Both the position numbers and the translations under genes were made by a program. From contig CAVBJS010000050.1 in the NCBI GenBank assembly GCA_963596015.1, positions 1 to 18,459 of the forward strand: a stretch of DNA of 18,459 nt. The letters run 5' to 3'. This stretch comes from CAG-791 sp963596015. GTDB taxonomy: Bacteria > Bacillota > Clostridia > Lachnospirales > Lachnospiraceae. This document shows positions 1-7,336 of this stretch, piece by piece. Every line of letters begins with the position of its first letter. Within the stretch, counting starts at the first letter, position 1. Under the pieces are notes generated by a model. That model ran no database searches, had not been told where the DNA came from, and saw only the letters and a program-made list of their open reading frames with translations.

Positions 1-63
1 AGTTCATCGGTAGAACGCTAGCTTCCCAAGCTGGAGAGACGGGTTCGATTCCCGCCATCTGCT
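1..63 (+). tRNA. tRNA-Gly(CCC), 5' end cut off by the window edge
   Basis: The window opens at about tRNA position 9. The D-stem (GTTC with GAAC), a 5-bp anticodon stem (CTAGC with GCTGG) around the loop TTCCCAA, and a T-arm with loop TTCGATT are all visible. The anticodon is CCC, which reads GGG glycine codons. The 3' acceptor strand CATCTGC and discriminator T end at 63 and no CCA is encoded, so CCA must be added after transcription. The first T-stem pair (A with C) is mismatched. The 5' acceptor strand lies outside the window. Identity is from the anticodon alone. Confidence 0.93.
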
Positions 64-72
64 TTTTTATTT

Positions 73-105
73 AGCAGCCGCTGCTTTTGCAGCGGCTGTT
101 TTTTT
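73..105 (+). terminator. Intrinsic terminator of the tRNA transcript
   Basis: A perfect 10-bp stem (75-84 with 89-98) closes a TTTT loop and is followed by seven Ts at 99-105. It starts ten bases after the tRNA discriminator base. The opposite strand has no T run after the hairpin, so it acts only in the plus direction. Confidence 0.95.
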
Positions 106-129
106 ATTATTTATTTGCGGCGTTCAATT

Positions 130-152
130 CACGTTGTGCATCCACGTTGTGC
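130..152. repeat. Two copies of CACGTTGTGC, 13 bp apart
   Basis: CACGTTGTGC occurs at 130-139 and again at 143-152, separated by ATC. A weaker relative (GCGTCGTGC) follows near 168-176. The purpose is unknown; it could be a protein-binding repeat or remnant of a longer repeat. Confidence 0.8.
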
Positions 153-186
153 GATCCATGTCATACCGCGTCGTGCCTGCACGGAT

Positions 187-207
187 TTCTATAGAACTTC
201 TATAGAA
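187..207. repeat. Tandem 10-bp palindromes TTCTATAGAA with 11-bp spacing
   Basis: The perfect palindrome TTCTATAGAA is at 187-196 and again at 198-207, separated by one C. Two identical palindromes set about one helical turn apart look like a double operator or the remnant of a small duplication. No neighbouring start codon is close enough to say which gene it would control. Confidence 0.8.
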
Positions 208-330
208 CATAACATGGATTGCCCATCATCTCACGCCGACACCGGACAACTCGATCCTTTACAATCATACAGCCATCCCACCATTTGGCAATAACTGGTA
301 TATGATCGGATACATGCATCTGTCGTCTCT

Positions 331-597
331 CTACCCTTCTACGATCAGATACCGGCCATCCCCTACCGTGAACACTTCCGCAGCCTCTAAGATACTCTCT
401 TTCGTCTCTCCGCTGATATCTGCGCCCACTTCCTCAAAATAGTCTATCACTTCCTGGGCATTTTTGGCCACAACCGCCATGCAGTCTTCCAAAAAGTAAG
501 CGGCCTCCTCCCGGTTTTCTGCCACCGGCTCCGGGAAAAGGCGGCTCTGATTTTCCAGGAAGCAATCCAATACGCTATCGTCGTACTCCTGATTCAT
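331..597 (-). CDS. Small acidic conserved-looking protein, 88 aa, function unknown
   Basis: The product is 88 residues, strongly acidic and rich in Glu and Asp, with a central FLEDCMAVVA stretch and a C-terminal DGRYLIVEG. It has no signal peptide or membrane segment, so it is probably cytoplasmic. From memory, similar small proteins occur across Lachnospiraceae, sometimes labelled 'glyoxalase' without metal ligands to justify it; none of those ligands is seen here. The start at 597 is supported by AGAGAGG six bases upstream, which is the tail of repeat copy A. It is the last gene of the minus-strand group after ppk. A real gene is likely because of the good ribosome binding site and ordered acidic composition; no function is proposed. 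Confidence 0.8.
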   Translation of the reverse strand: MNQEYDDSVLDCFLENQSRLFPEPVAENREEAAYFLEDCMAVVAKNAQEVIDYFEEVGADISGETKESILEAAEVFTVGDGRYLIVEG

Positions 598-764
598 GTT
601 TACCTCTCTTTGTCGCAGCTTGCTGCGACAACACGAGGAGAATTTCGCGAAGGCGAATTCTCCGATGTGATCAAAGGACAGGCAGCTGGCTGCATGTCCT
701 TTTGACTTATATTGCCATCAGGCAATATAAGTCAAATAACCTCTCTTTGTCGCAGCAGCAGATC
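598..764 (-). repeat. Structured intercistronic repeat, copy A (ppk / small gene)
   Basis: Positions here are on the plus strand; the genes read the other way. Hairpin 1 is a 9-bp stem at 610-631. Hairpin 2 is the conserved core, with arms GGAGAATT (637-644) and AATTCTCC (656-663), a bulged T at 645, an inner CGC/GCG stem and loop GAAG, plus an outer CAC/GTG pair (632-634 with 667-669). Hairpin 3 (673-702) has an 8-bp outer stem, a G-A mismatch and an inner 4-bp stem. Hairpin 4 (703-734) is a perfect 14-bp stem with loop ATCA. The 18-base ACCTCTCTTTGTCGCAGC at 602-619 recurs exactly at 739-756, flanking the insert. The distal cassette has lost its hairpin partner strand. Confidence 0.88.
706..735 (-). 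promoter_or_regulatory. Possible promoter inside hairpin 4 of copy A
   Basis: On the minus strand TTGACT (730-735) and TATAAG (706-711) lie 18 bp apart, each matching the sigma-A consensus at five of six bases. They sit in the two arms of hairpin 4, so the match may be a by-product of the stem. Copies B and C keep a TTGA at the same place but have poor -10 boxes. If used, it would transcribe only the 88-aa gene with a leader of about 100 nt. Confidence 0.35.
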
Positions 765-2957
765 TTATGCCTTCATCTCCGGTACAAACACCCGGTTATT
801 CTCCGGTTCTGTAGATCTTTTAGCTGCTTTCTTAGCTTCCAGGCCGAAGACTAACTGGGAATTGATCAGTTCCTTTCCGGTTCTGTCTACCCGCACGTAG
901 GAACCGTCCGGCTGCATTACCTGGGCTTTGACGGTATCTGCCAGTTCTGTCTCCAGGATATGCAGTGCTTTTTTCTGGATCTCCTTATCCTCTAAGGGGA
1001 ACATGATCTCCACCCGGCGGTCTAAGTTTCTGGGCATCCAGTCGGCGCTGGCTGCATAAATCTCCGGCTGTCCGCCGTTTTCAAAGTAGAAAATACGGCT
1101 GTGCTCCAGGAAGTTACCGACGATAGAGCGCACGGTGATATTTTCGCTGACACCGGGAATGCCTACCCGCAGGCAGCAGATGCCTCTGACGATAAGGTCG
1201 ATCTTAACGCCCGCCTCGCTGGCCTCATAGAGGGCTGCCATTACATTGGGCTCGCAAAGGGAATTCATCTTGGCGATGATATGGGCCGGTTCTCCGTTTC
1301 TGGCATGTTCTGTCTCCCGGCCGATCAGATACAGGAAGCGATCCTTGAGCCACAGGGGTGCCAGAGAAAGGCTGTTCCAGCTGCGGGGTTCTGAGTAGCC
1401 GGAAAGCATGTTAAATACAGCAGTGGCATCCTCACCGATGGTCTCTCTGCAGGTAAATAAGCCTACATCCGTATAAAGCTTAGCGGTGGAATCATTGTAG
1501 TTACCGGTACCCAGGTGTACATAACGGCGGATGCCGTCTTCTTCCCCTCTCACCACCAGTGTGATCTTGCTGTGGGTCTTAAGTCCCAGCAGGCCGTAGA
1601 TAACGTGGCAGCCGGCCTTCTCCAGCTTCTTGGCCCAGATGATGTTATTTTCCTCATCAAAACGAGCCTTTAACTCTACCAGTACCGTAACCTGCTTGCC
1701 GTTTTCTGCGGCCTTGGCCAGGGCGGCGATAATGGGAGAATTGCCGCTGACACGGTACAGGGTCTGCTTGATAGCCAGTACTTCCGGATCTACGGCTGCC
1801 TGTGCTACGAAATTCACCACCGGCTGGAAGGTCTGGTAAGGGTGATGCATGAAGATATCGCCCTTTCGGATCTCCTCGAAGATATTACAGCCCGCAGGCA
1901 GCTCCGGTACCTCCTGGGGAGAAGGATAGCTGTGCTCCTTCAGCTGATCAAAACCGGGCAGCCCGTAAACCTTCATCAGGAATGTCAGATCCAGAGGGCC
2001 GTCGATTCGGTAAATCTCGTTGGACTCCAGATCCAGCTCATTTTCCAGGATCTTTAACAGACGGTCGTCAATGCCGGCCTCTACCTCCAGACGGATGGCC
2101 TCGCCCCACTGTCTCTTTTTCAGCTGCTTCTCAATTTCCTTTAACAGATCCTCTGCCTCGTCCTCATCCAGGCTTAAATCTGCATTGCGCATCAGACGGA
2201 AAGGATAGGCGCACACAATATCATAGTTTAAGAACAGCTTGGGCATGTTCCGGCGGATCACTTCCTCTAACAGAATGATCCGGGCCGGGCCTTCATCGCC
2301 ACCGGGCAGACGCACGATCCTGGAAAGGACGCTGGGCACCTGTACTGCTGCGAATTCCAGCTCATCGCTTTCCTGTTTTCCTTTTTTGTGCCGCAGCAGA
2401 CTGCTGCCCTCTGCGCCCTTCTTTCTCCGCAGCAGTGCGCCCAGATTCAGGGACTTATTGCGCACTAAGGGGAAGGGTCTGGAAGAATCCACCGCCATGG
2501 GGGTAAGTACCGGATAAACCTCCTCCTCAAAGAAGCTGTCCACAAAAGCAGCCTCCTCCTGGGTCAGGCTTTCAAAGCGGGTGACTACCTCCAGTCCTTC
2601 CTTTGCCAGAGACGGCAGCAGGGCATGATTGTAAATATCATATTGCTCTTCTACGAACTCATGGGTCTGGTTCTCGATCTCCTCCAGCTGCTCACTGGGC
2701 TTCATGCCGGCAATGTCTTTTTTCTTATAGCCTGCATCTTCCATATCCTTAAGAGATGCCACACGGACCATGAAAAACTCATCTAAGTTAGAAGAGGTAA
2801 TGCTCAGGAATTTCAGTCTCTCGAACAGAGGATTTTCCTGATTTCTGGCTTCTGAGAGAACCCGTCTGTCAAATTGCAGCCAACTCAATTCTCTGTTCTG
2901 ATAATAGGACGGATCCGAAAAACGTTTTAAAGCTTCACTGTTTGCTTCCTTTGCCAT
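765..2957 (-). CDS. ppk1: Polyphosphate kinase (PPK1)
   Basis: This enzyme reversibly polymerises the gamma-phosphate of ATP into polyphosphate. The 730-residue product is a normal PPK1 length. The N-terminal region has NRELSWLQFD (21-30) and SNLDEFFMVRV (56-66), typical of the family. The phosphohistidine position is His462 in KTHSK, and the second conserved histidine is His619 in FLEHSR. Their spacing of 157 equals that of E. coli His435 and His592. HLGTGNYN (481-488) and LYTDVGL follow. A charged insert (about 178-200, RRKKGAEGSS onward) is unusual. I chose the ATG at 2957 because GGAG lies six bases upstream; an in-frame extension to 3131 starts at TTG and resembles no PPK sequence. It lies 186 nt downstream of ppx, so synthesis and breakdown of polyphosphate are encoded side by side. 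Confidence 0.96.
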   Translation of the reverse strand: MAKEANSEALKRFSDPSYYQNRELSWLQFDRRVLSEARNQENPLFERLKFLSITSSNLDEFFMVRVASLKDMEDAGYKKKDIAGMKPSEQLEEIENQTHEFVEEQYDIYNHALLPSLAKEGLEVVTRFESLTQEEAAFVDSFFEEEVYPVLTPMAVDSSRPFPLVRNKSLNLGALLRRKKGAEGSSLLRHKKGKQESDELEFAAVQVPSVLSRIVRLPGGDEGPARIILLEEVIRRNMPKLFLNYDIVCAYPFRLMRNADLSLDEDEAEDLLKEIEKQLKKRQWGEAIRLEVEAGIDDRLLKILENELDLESNEIYRIDGPLDLTFLMKVYGLPGFDQLKEHSYPSPQEVPELPAGCNIFEEIRKGDIFMHHPYQTFQPVVNFVAQAAVDPEVLAIKQTLYRVSGNSPIIAALAKAAENGKQVTVLVELKARFDEENNIIWAKKLEKAGCHVIYGLLGLKTHSKITLVVRGEEDGIRRYVHLGTGNYNDSTAKLYTDVGLFTCRETIGEDATAVFNMLSGYSEPRSWNSLSLAPLWLKDRFLYLIGRETEHARNGEPAHIIAKMNSLCEPNVMAALYEASEAGVKIDLIVRGICCLRVGIPGVSENITVRSIVGNFLEHSRIFYFENGGQPEIYAASADWMPRNLDRRVEIMFPLEDKEIQKKALHILETELADTVKAQVMQPDGSYVRVDRTGKELINSQLVFGLEAKKAAKRSTEPENNRVFVPEMKA

Positions 2958-2990
2958 GGTAAACTCCATTCTGCAGGGATAATCCCTCAT
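2958..2990 (-). promoter_or_regulatory. ppk ribosome-binding leader, shared with the phosphatase gene
   Basis: On the minus strand this leader reads ATGAGG, then ATCCCTGC, GAATGGAG and ATG. The same order with few changes precedes the phosphatase gene at 8141-8169, four bases shorter. Here the extra bases create a small hairpin, AGGGA-TTA-TCCCT. GGAG is six bases before the ppk ATG and decides that start. Confidence 0.6.
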
Positions 2991-3143
2991 AATCCTGCCA
3001 CTGTATACAAAACCGACCGTGTCTGCCCGGCACTGCCTGGCTGACATCCAAACAACGTTCTCTGTGTTCAGTCCAAGGCGCTCTGCACCTTTGACATCTG
3101 CTATATTGCAAGACGAATCAGTACGTATCAAGCAGCTTTACAT
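2991..3143 (-). other. Rest of the ppx-ppk gap, with a weak promoter-like pair
   Basis: The frame of ppk stays open across this stretch, but the translation resembles nothing known and no ribosome binding site precedes it. TTGATA (3126-3131) and CAATAT (3103-3108) are 17 bp apart on the minus strand. The -35 is good and the -10 poor, so an internal ppk promoter is possible but unproven. Confidence 0.35.
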
Positions 3144-4688
3144 TTATATCTTCTTCTGTCTGATCACAGGCCGTACATTAAAGATCTCCTCGAAGAAATC
3201 GGCGCGTCTGTCAAAGAGACCTTTCTCCAAGGTAATATCCTCCTGGGTCTGCACACCGATGATCATCTGTCCATCCTTTAAGGAAATCTTGACATCCTTA
3301 AATTTCTGCTTATGGGAGCGGTCCAGACCATTGGCGATGCGCAGGATAGCCGTAAGCTTGGCGATGACCAGATAGGCCTCTCTGTCAATATCCGATACCG
3401 TCTCCTGCTCTTCGTAGTAGATGAAATCGCTGTGATTGAACTTCACCACATTGGCTACGATTTCTCTCTCGATGTGGGAAAGGCCGATGATCTCCGTGGA
3501 CATGATGATGTTGTAGGAGCACTCTGCCAGATTAAACAGACTGATATATTTGCCGCAGTCATGAAGTCTGGTGGCAATGCGCAGCAACAGCTTTTCCCGG
3601 TGTCCTAAGCCGTGAATGGACTCTGTGGCATCGAAGATCCGCAGGGCGATGGTCTCCAGTGTCTCACTTCTGGCCTTGATGCCCTTGTAGCGCTTACTGA
3701 TGGTGCGGGCGCAGGCTACAATATCCTCCTCAAAATCATGGGCAGACATCAGGATGCCTGTTTTTTCCGCAAATTCATAGACCATGCCGTCGCAAAGCGT
3801 CACGCCCGGAGCCCAGATCAGCTCCGCATTCATGGTTTCCACCACGCATTTTACCAGTATGCCGGCGATATAGAGAAGCGGCACATTGTCATCCGGTATG
3901 CCCAGTCTTCTGGCCGCATCCTGACGATTTTTCATCTTAAGCTTTTCCGTGAACTTAAGATAGGTGGGTACTTCCACGTAGCCGGGCTCCAGATTTCCGT
4001 TAAAGGAGCGATTTTGCATCACCGGAGAAATGTAATCGTCCACCACGATGACATTGTGGATCTCCCGGTCCTTCAGGTACAGATTCTTAAATACCACCAG
4101 CTGGGAATTTACCAGCTCTTCGATCAGGGCTGCGTACTGGGCGGAGCGGGCATCCAGGTGATGGAGCTGTTCGTAAAGCCGCAGGACACCTAATTTCAGG
4201 TTCTGGGTCTCTACCAGGTGATCCTTGTCAAACAGGGAAATCTGGATACTGCCGCCGCCGATATCCACGATAGCGGTTCCTTTTTCAATGATCCTGGTAA
4301 AGCCCTCGCCCTTGAAGGCGATGGACTTATAGTCCAGGAAACGCTGTTCGGAGTTAGAGAGCACCTCCACATGGATGCCGGTCTGGCTCTCTATCTGATC
4401 CAGCACGATGGAGGTATTCTCCACGCCCCGGATGGCGCTGGTGCCGTAGGCTTTGTAATCCGTCACCTTGTAGACGTCCATGATCTTCTTATATTCCAGC
4501 AGCACTCTCTTTAATTCTTCCACGTGTTCTCTGCTGAGCTTGCCCATGTTATAGGTATCGCTTCCCAGTGCCACACGGTGGGAGATGCTGTCGATCTGGT
4601 GGATGCCCCGTTCCTTGGAGCACTCGAATATCTTCATTTCCAGATCATAGCTGCCTATATCAATCGCTGCAAATCTTCGTATTGCCAT
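3144..4688 (-). CDS. ppx: Exopolyphosphatase / GppA-family phosphatase with C-terminal HD domain
   Basis: The family removes terminal phosphate from polyphosphate or from pppGpp. The 514-residue product starts with the ASKHA phosphate-1 motif AAIDIGSYD (7-15); the usual Asn after GS is Tyr here. The likely catalytic glutamate is in SNSEQRF (about Glu114), and the phosphate-2 motif VDIGGGS spans 141-147. The C-terminal half has an HD-type motif, RLHDCGKY (374-381), with later HIERE and FNHSD. This is the long domain layout of E. coli Ppx/GppA. I chose the start at 4688 because GGGG precedes it by seven bases and because the longer frame overlaps the neighbour's end. It lies 22 nt after the DUF815 gene and before ppk, which favours a polyphosphate role. 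GppA-like activity is the alternative. Confidence 0.9.
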   Translation of the reverse strand: MAIRRFAAIDIGSYDLEMKIFECSKERGIHQIDSISHRVALGSDTYNMGKLSREHVEELKRVLLEYKKIMDVYKVTDYKAYGTSAIRGVENTSIVLDQIESQTGIHVEVLSNSEQRFLDYKSIAFKGEGFTRIIEKGTAIVDIGGGSIQISLFDKDHLVETQNLKLGVLRLYEQLHHLDARSAQYAALIEELVNSQLVVFKNLYLKDREIHNVIVVDDYISPVMQNRSFNGNLEPGYVEVPTYLKFTEKLKMKNRQDAARRLGIPDDNVPLLYIAGILVKCVVETMNAELIWAPGVTLCDGMVYEFAEKTGILMSAHDFEEDIVACARTISKRYKGIKARSETLETIALRIFDATESIHGLGHREKLLLRIATRLHDCGKYISLFNLAECSYNIIMSTEIIGLSHIEREIVANVVKFNHSDFIYYEEQETVSDIDREAYLVIAKLTAILRIANGLDRSHKQKFKDVKISLKDGQMIIGVQTQEDITLEKGLFDRRADFFEEIFNVRPVIRQKKI

Positions 4689-4710
4689 AATGATCCCCAT
4701 TTCTGAGCAG

Positions 4711-6030
4711 CTATGCCTGCTCCTGTACGCCGAGCAAATGATCGATGAACTGCTGCGCGGTCCGGCCGGAGAGTCCGCCGTGGCGCATCTCCCACTGAGA
4801 TGCCTGCTGCCGCAGGGTCTGCGCATCCATCACAATGCTGTGCTTCTTTGCCAGCTCTGCCACGATCTGCTGATACTCCTCCATGGAAGGTGCACCAAAG
4901 TAGATGCTGACACCGAAACGGCTGGACAGGGAGAGCTTCTCCTGCACCGTATCGCCGCCGTGCTTATCCGACAACTCCACCCCGTCTCTGTCGTGGAAGC
5001 TTTCCTTGATGAGATGGCGCCGGTTGCTGGTGGCGTAGATCAGCACGTTCTCCGGTTTCTTTTCCAGACCGCCTTCGATAACGGCCTTTAAATACTTATA
5101 CTCGATCTCAAAATCCTCAAAGCTTAAGTCATCCATGTAAATGATGAACCGGTAGTTGCGGCTCTTGATCTGGCTGATGACATCATTAAGATCCTGGAAC
5201 TGATGCTTGTATACCTCGATGATACGAAGTCCCTTATCATAGTAGGTATTGGCAATAGCCTTGATGGAAGAAGATTTGCCGGTACCTGCATCACCGTAGA
5301 GCAGGCAGTTGTTGGCCGGTCTTCCCTCTACGAAAGCCTCTGTATTTTCGATGAGCTTTTGCTTGGCGATCTCGTACCCCACCAGATCATCCATTTTCAC
5401 ATGGCGGATATTCAAAATAGGGGCGATCTGCACACCCCTCTCATCGTGTGCGATGCGGAAAGCCTTGTGCAGTCCGAACTTGCCCACGCCGTAATCATGA
5501 TAGAAATCCGTCAGGGCTTCCTTCATCTCCTCCGGTGTATCGGCATCATTAAACTGTTGGGCCAGGCCGCAGATCCTGTCTCTGATACGGGTATTGTAAA
5601 CCTTACTCTTAGCAGTGCAGGGCTCATAGCGAAGCACCATGGAAAAAGCCGGCAGATCCAACGCCGTCATCAAAGGGGCGAAATCATAGTCATACAGTTC
5701 CTTGAATACGACGATATCATGGAGCACTGCCTCATTGATGGTTCCCTGTACAGCGCCTCGGATCTCGCAGGCACGGCTGTAGCTGTTTTCATTATTTACC
5801 AGCAGATTGGCCAGGTAGCAGTGCCAGAGATTGCCGTAAAAACCGCTGGAATCCGCCAGCTCGATCAGCTTGTGCATGGCATGATACATGACATCCTGGG
5901 CTTTTTCCTTTTTCTCTTCACCGGCTGCTGCCCGATTTAATCCTTCTTCCATCAGGAAGACGATATCCTTTAAGATCTTTCCTTCTTCCTTACCGAAGTC
6001 TCTGTAAACGATCCATTCGTGGTCACGCAT
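4711..6030 (-). CDS. DUF815-family AAA+ ATPase
   Basis: The 439-residue protein has an N-terminal region of about 210 residues without known motifs, then an ATPase core. Walker A is GDAGTGKSS (246-254). Walker B is FIIYMDD (295-301). ATSNRRHL afterwards is a sensor-1-like segment, and SLSSRFG with a later GLSGR supplies likely arginine-finger or sensor-2 residues. This matches the DUF815 family, whose cellular role is not established to my knowledge. There is no signal peptide or membrane segment. The start at 6030 follows AGAAAGG and a 7-bp hairpin cassette. It ends 22 nt before ppx, so it is probably cotranscribed with the polyphosphate genes. A role in remodelling a protein complex is family-level inference only. 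Confidence 0.88.
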   Translation of the reverse strand: MRDHEWIVYRDFGKEEGKILKDIVFLMEEGLNRAAAGEEKKEKAQDVMYHAMHKLIELADSSGFYGNLWHCYLANLLVNNENSYSRACEIRGAVQGTINEAVLHDIVVFKELYDYDFAPLMTALDLPAFSMVLRYEPCTAKSKVYNTRIRDRICGLAQQFNDADTPEEMKEALTDFYHDYGVGKFGLHKAFRIAHDERGVQIAPILNIRHVKMDDLVGYEIAKQKLIENTEAFVEGRPANNCLLYGDAGTGKSSSIKAIANTYYDKGLRIIEVYKHQFQDLNDVISQIKSRNYRFIIYMDDLSFEDFEIEYKYLKAVIEGGLEKKPENVLIYATSNRRHLIKESFHDRDGVELSDKHGGDTVQEKLSLSSRFGVSIYFGAPSMEEYQQIVAELAKKHSIVMDAQTLRQQASQWEMRHGGLSGRTAQQFIDHLLGVQEQA

Positions 6031-6071
6031 ATCTTTAACCTTTCTATGCCGCAGCCTGTCTGCGGCTAACC
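6031..6071 (-). promoter_or_regulatory. Single hairpin + ribosome-binding cassette before the ATPase gene
   Basis: The hairpin spans 6048-6066, with stem GCCGCAG/CTGCGGC and a 5-base loop. On the minus strand it is followed by AGAAAGG and then the ATG at 6030. It is the same cassette that bounds repeat copies A-C, but here it stands alone between the pheA stop codon and the next gene. It therefore looks like an unoccupied version of the repeat site. Confidence 0.8.
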
Positions 6072-7223
6072 TTATTCTTTCTCGCTGCCCTGGTAATTTC
6101 CCAGGATCCGCATATTCTTTGCCTCGTCTCGCAGTCCTCGCAGGGCATTTTTGACGGAGCTCTGGTTCAGATTTCCCTCAAAATCAATGAAGAACCGATA
6201 CTCCCAGTTGCGTTCCTCAATGGGACGGCTTTCGATCTTGGTCATATTCAGGTCATTGTAGATAAAATGAGAAAGAATATGATAAAGAGATCCGCTTTCA
6301 TGGGAGATCTCCAGACAGATGCTGATCTTGGAAGCATCCTTCTGAAATACCTTCTGGTTGGTAACGATAATGAACCGGGTGGAATTATTCTCCGCCTGGT
6401 TGATGCCTTCCTTCAGAATCTTCAGTCCGTAGGTCTTAGCTGCATATTCGCTGGCGATGGCCGCCTGGGTGATATCCCCCTCTCTGGCTACCTTGGCCGC
6501 CGCAAAGGCATTGTTCTGCATACTCTCCTGTCTCCATCCGGGATGTTCCGAGAGAAAATGCTCGCTCTGCATCAGGGACTGGGCATGGGAAAATACGGTC
6601 TGTATGGTATCCATATCGGCTCCTTCCGGTGCCAGCAGACAATGCCGGATGGGGATGATCTGCTCTCCCACAATATAATTCTCATATTCCACCAGAAGAT
6701 CGTAGATCTGGCTGACGATGCCTGCGGTGGAATTCTCTATGGGAAGCACGGCATAGTCCGCTGTTCCCTCTTCGATAGCTGTCATAGCATCCCGGAAAGT
6801 ATCCACGGAAAAACAGTTGATCTCCTCTCCGAAGAACTTCTTCATAGCCGCCTCGGAATAGGAGCCCTGAGCTCCCTGGTAGACCACCCGGATACCCTTC
6901 TTTACCAGAGAATCCACTTCGATAAAGGGAAGCCGGTTCATACTGCCGCTCTCCTGGATCAGCTGGTACTGCTTCTTACGGCTCATGGTCATGATCTGCT
7001 CAAAAAGCTCTTTTACGCCGTGTTTGTTAAAATCATTGCCGGCCAGCGCCTGTACAGCTTCCAGCTTCTGCTTCTCTCTCTCCTGGTCCAGTACCTTCTT
7101 ACCGGTGGCGATCTTATAGGCTGCCACCTTTTCGGATACTTCCATCCGCTTTTCATACAGCTCTACCAGCTGTCTGTCTATCTCATCTATCTCACTTCTG
7201 CATTTGCTTAAATCTGTTTCCAT
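6072..7223 (-). CDS. pheA: Bifunctional chorismate mutase / prephenate dehydratase (P-protein)
   Basis: This enzyme converts chorismate to prephenate and then to phenylpyruvate, the committed path to phenylalanine. Of 383 residues, 1-88 form the helical AroQ-type chorismate mutase (CRSEIDEIDRQLVELYEKRM near 8-27). Residues 111-290 form prephenate dehydratase, with YQGAQGSYSE (115-124), PIENSTAG (161-168) and the catalytic STRF (281-284). Residues 298-375 form the ACT domain, with ESRP (331-334) that normally binds phenylalanine for feedback inhibition. In the other ACT contact loop, ESGSLYHIL replaces the more usual GALxxxL form. The start at 7223 has GGGAGG a few bases upstream, itself just after a small GGCTT/AAGCC hairpin (7234-7252). 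Confidence 0.96.
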   Translation of the reverse strand: METDLSKCRSEIDEIDRQLVELYEKRMEVSEKVAAYKIATGKKVLDQEREKQKLEAVQALAGNDFNKHGVKELFEQIMTMSRKKQYQLIQESGSMNRLPFIEVDSLVKKGIRVVYQGAQGSYSEAAMKKFFGEEINCFSVDTFRDAMTAIEEGTADYAVLPIENSTAGIVSQIYDLLVEYENYIVGEQIIPIRHCLLAPEGADMDTIQTVFSHAQSLMQSEHFLSEHPGWRQESMQNNAFAAAKVAREGDITQAAIASEYAAKTYGLKILKEGINQAENNSTRFIIVTNQKVFQKDASKISICLEISHESGSLYHILSHFIYNDLNMTKIESRPIEERNWEYRFFIDFEGNLNQSSVKNALRGLRDEAKNMRILGNYQGSEKE

Positions 7224-7268
7224 CTATCCTCCCGGCTTATCCTTCCAAAGCCTGTATCAATCCTTCCA

Positions 7269-7307
7269 ATTTTACCACAAACTATAGAGGCAAAAAAGTA
7301 AAATCAA
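7269..7307 (-). promoter_or_regulatory. Possible promoter upstream of pheA
   Basis: In the 113-nt gap before pheA the minus strand carries TTGATT (7302-7307) and TATAGT (7281-7286) only 15 bp apart, or a TAAAAT (7269-7274) with a T-rich -35 at 17 bp. Neither pair is ideal. The ACATTGATTTT block is shared with the plsX promoter. No T-box or attenuator structure is seen. Confidence 0.4.
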
Positions 7308-7336
7308 TGTAAGTGCGGGGCCTTCTTCTCGAACCG

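Larger units (their letters stand above)
106..330. other. Non-coding stretch between the tRNA terminator and the end of the minus-strand operon
   Basis: No convincing reading frame is seen on either strand. The stretch carries two short tandem repeat pairs (130-152 and 187-207) and an inverted pair ATCCATG (154-160) / CATGGAT (213-219) that brackets the second. No hairpin followed by a T run is visible for the minus-strand operon that ends at 331, so where that transcript stops is unclear. Confidence 0.6.

Noticed and set aside
632..669. Kink-turn in the core hairpin (tandem GA next to the CAC/GTG stem)
   Set aside because: The GA pairs appear only in the plus-strand reading, opposite to transcription of the flanking genes, and the three-base bulge of a kink-turn is missing.
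598..764. CRISPR array or intrinsic terminator as explanation for the repeats
   Set aside because: There are no regularly spaced identical repeats with unique spacers, and none of the hairpins is followed by a T run on the transcribed strand.
2958..3131. 58-residue N-terminal extension of PPK
   Set aside because: It starts at TTG without a ribosome binding site, resembles no PPK, and a strong GGAG sits before the ATG at 2957.
6267..7211. Long plus-strand open frame (314 aa) opposite pheA
   Set aside because: pheA is unmistakable on the other strand; the antisense frame has no family features and reflects codon bias. The same holds for the 245-aa frame at 5203-5940 and the 241-aa frame at 11582-12307.
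7224..7336. T-box or phenylalanine attenuator before pheA
   Set aside because: No T-box consensus, leader peptide rich in Phe codons, or terminator hairpin was found in the 113-nt gap.
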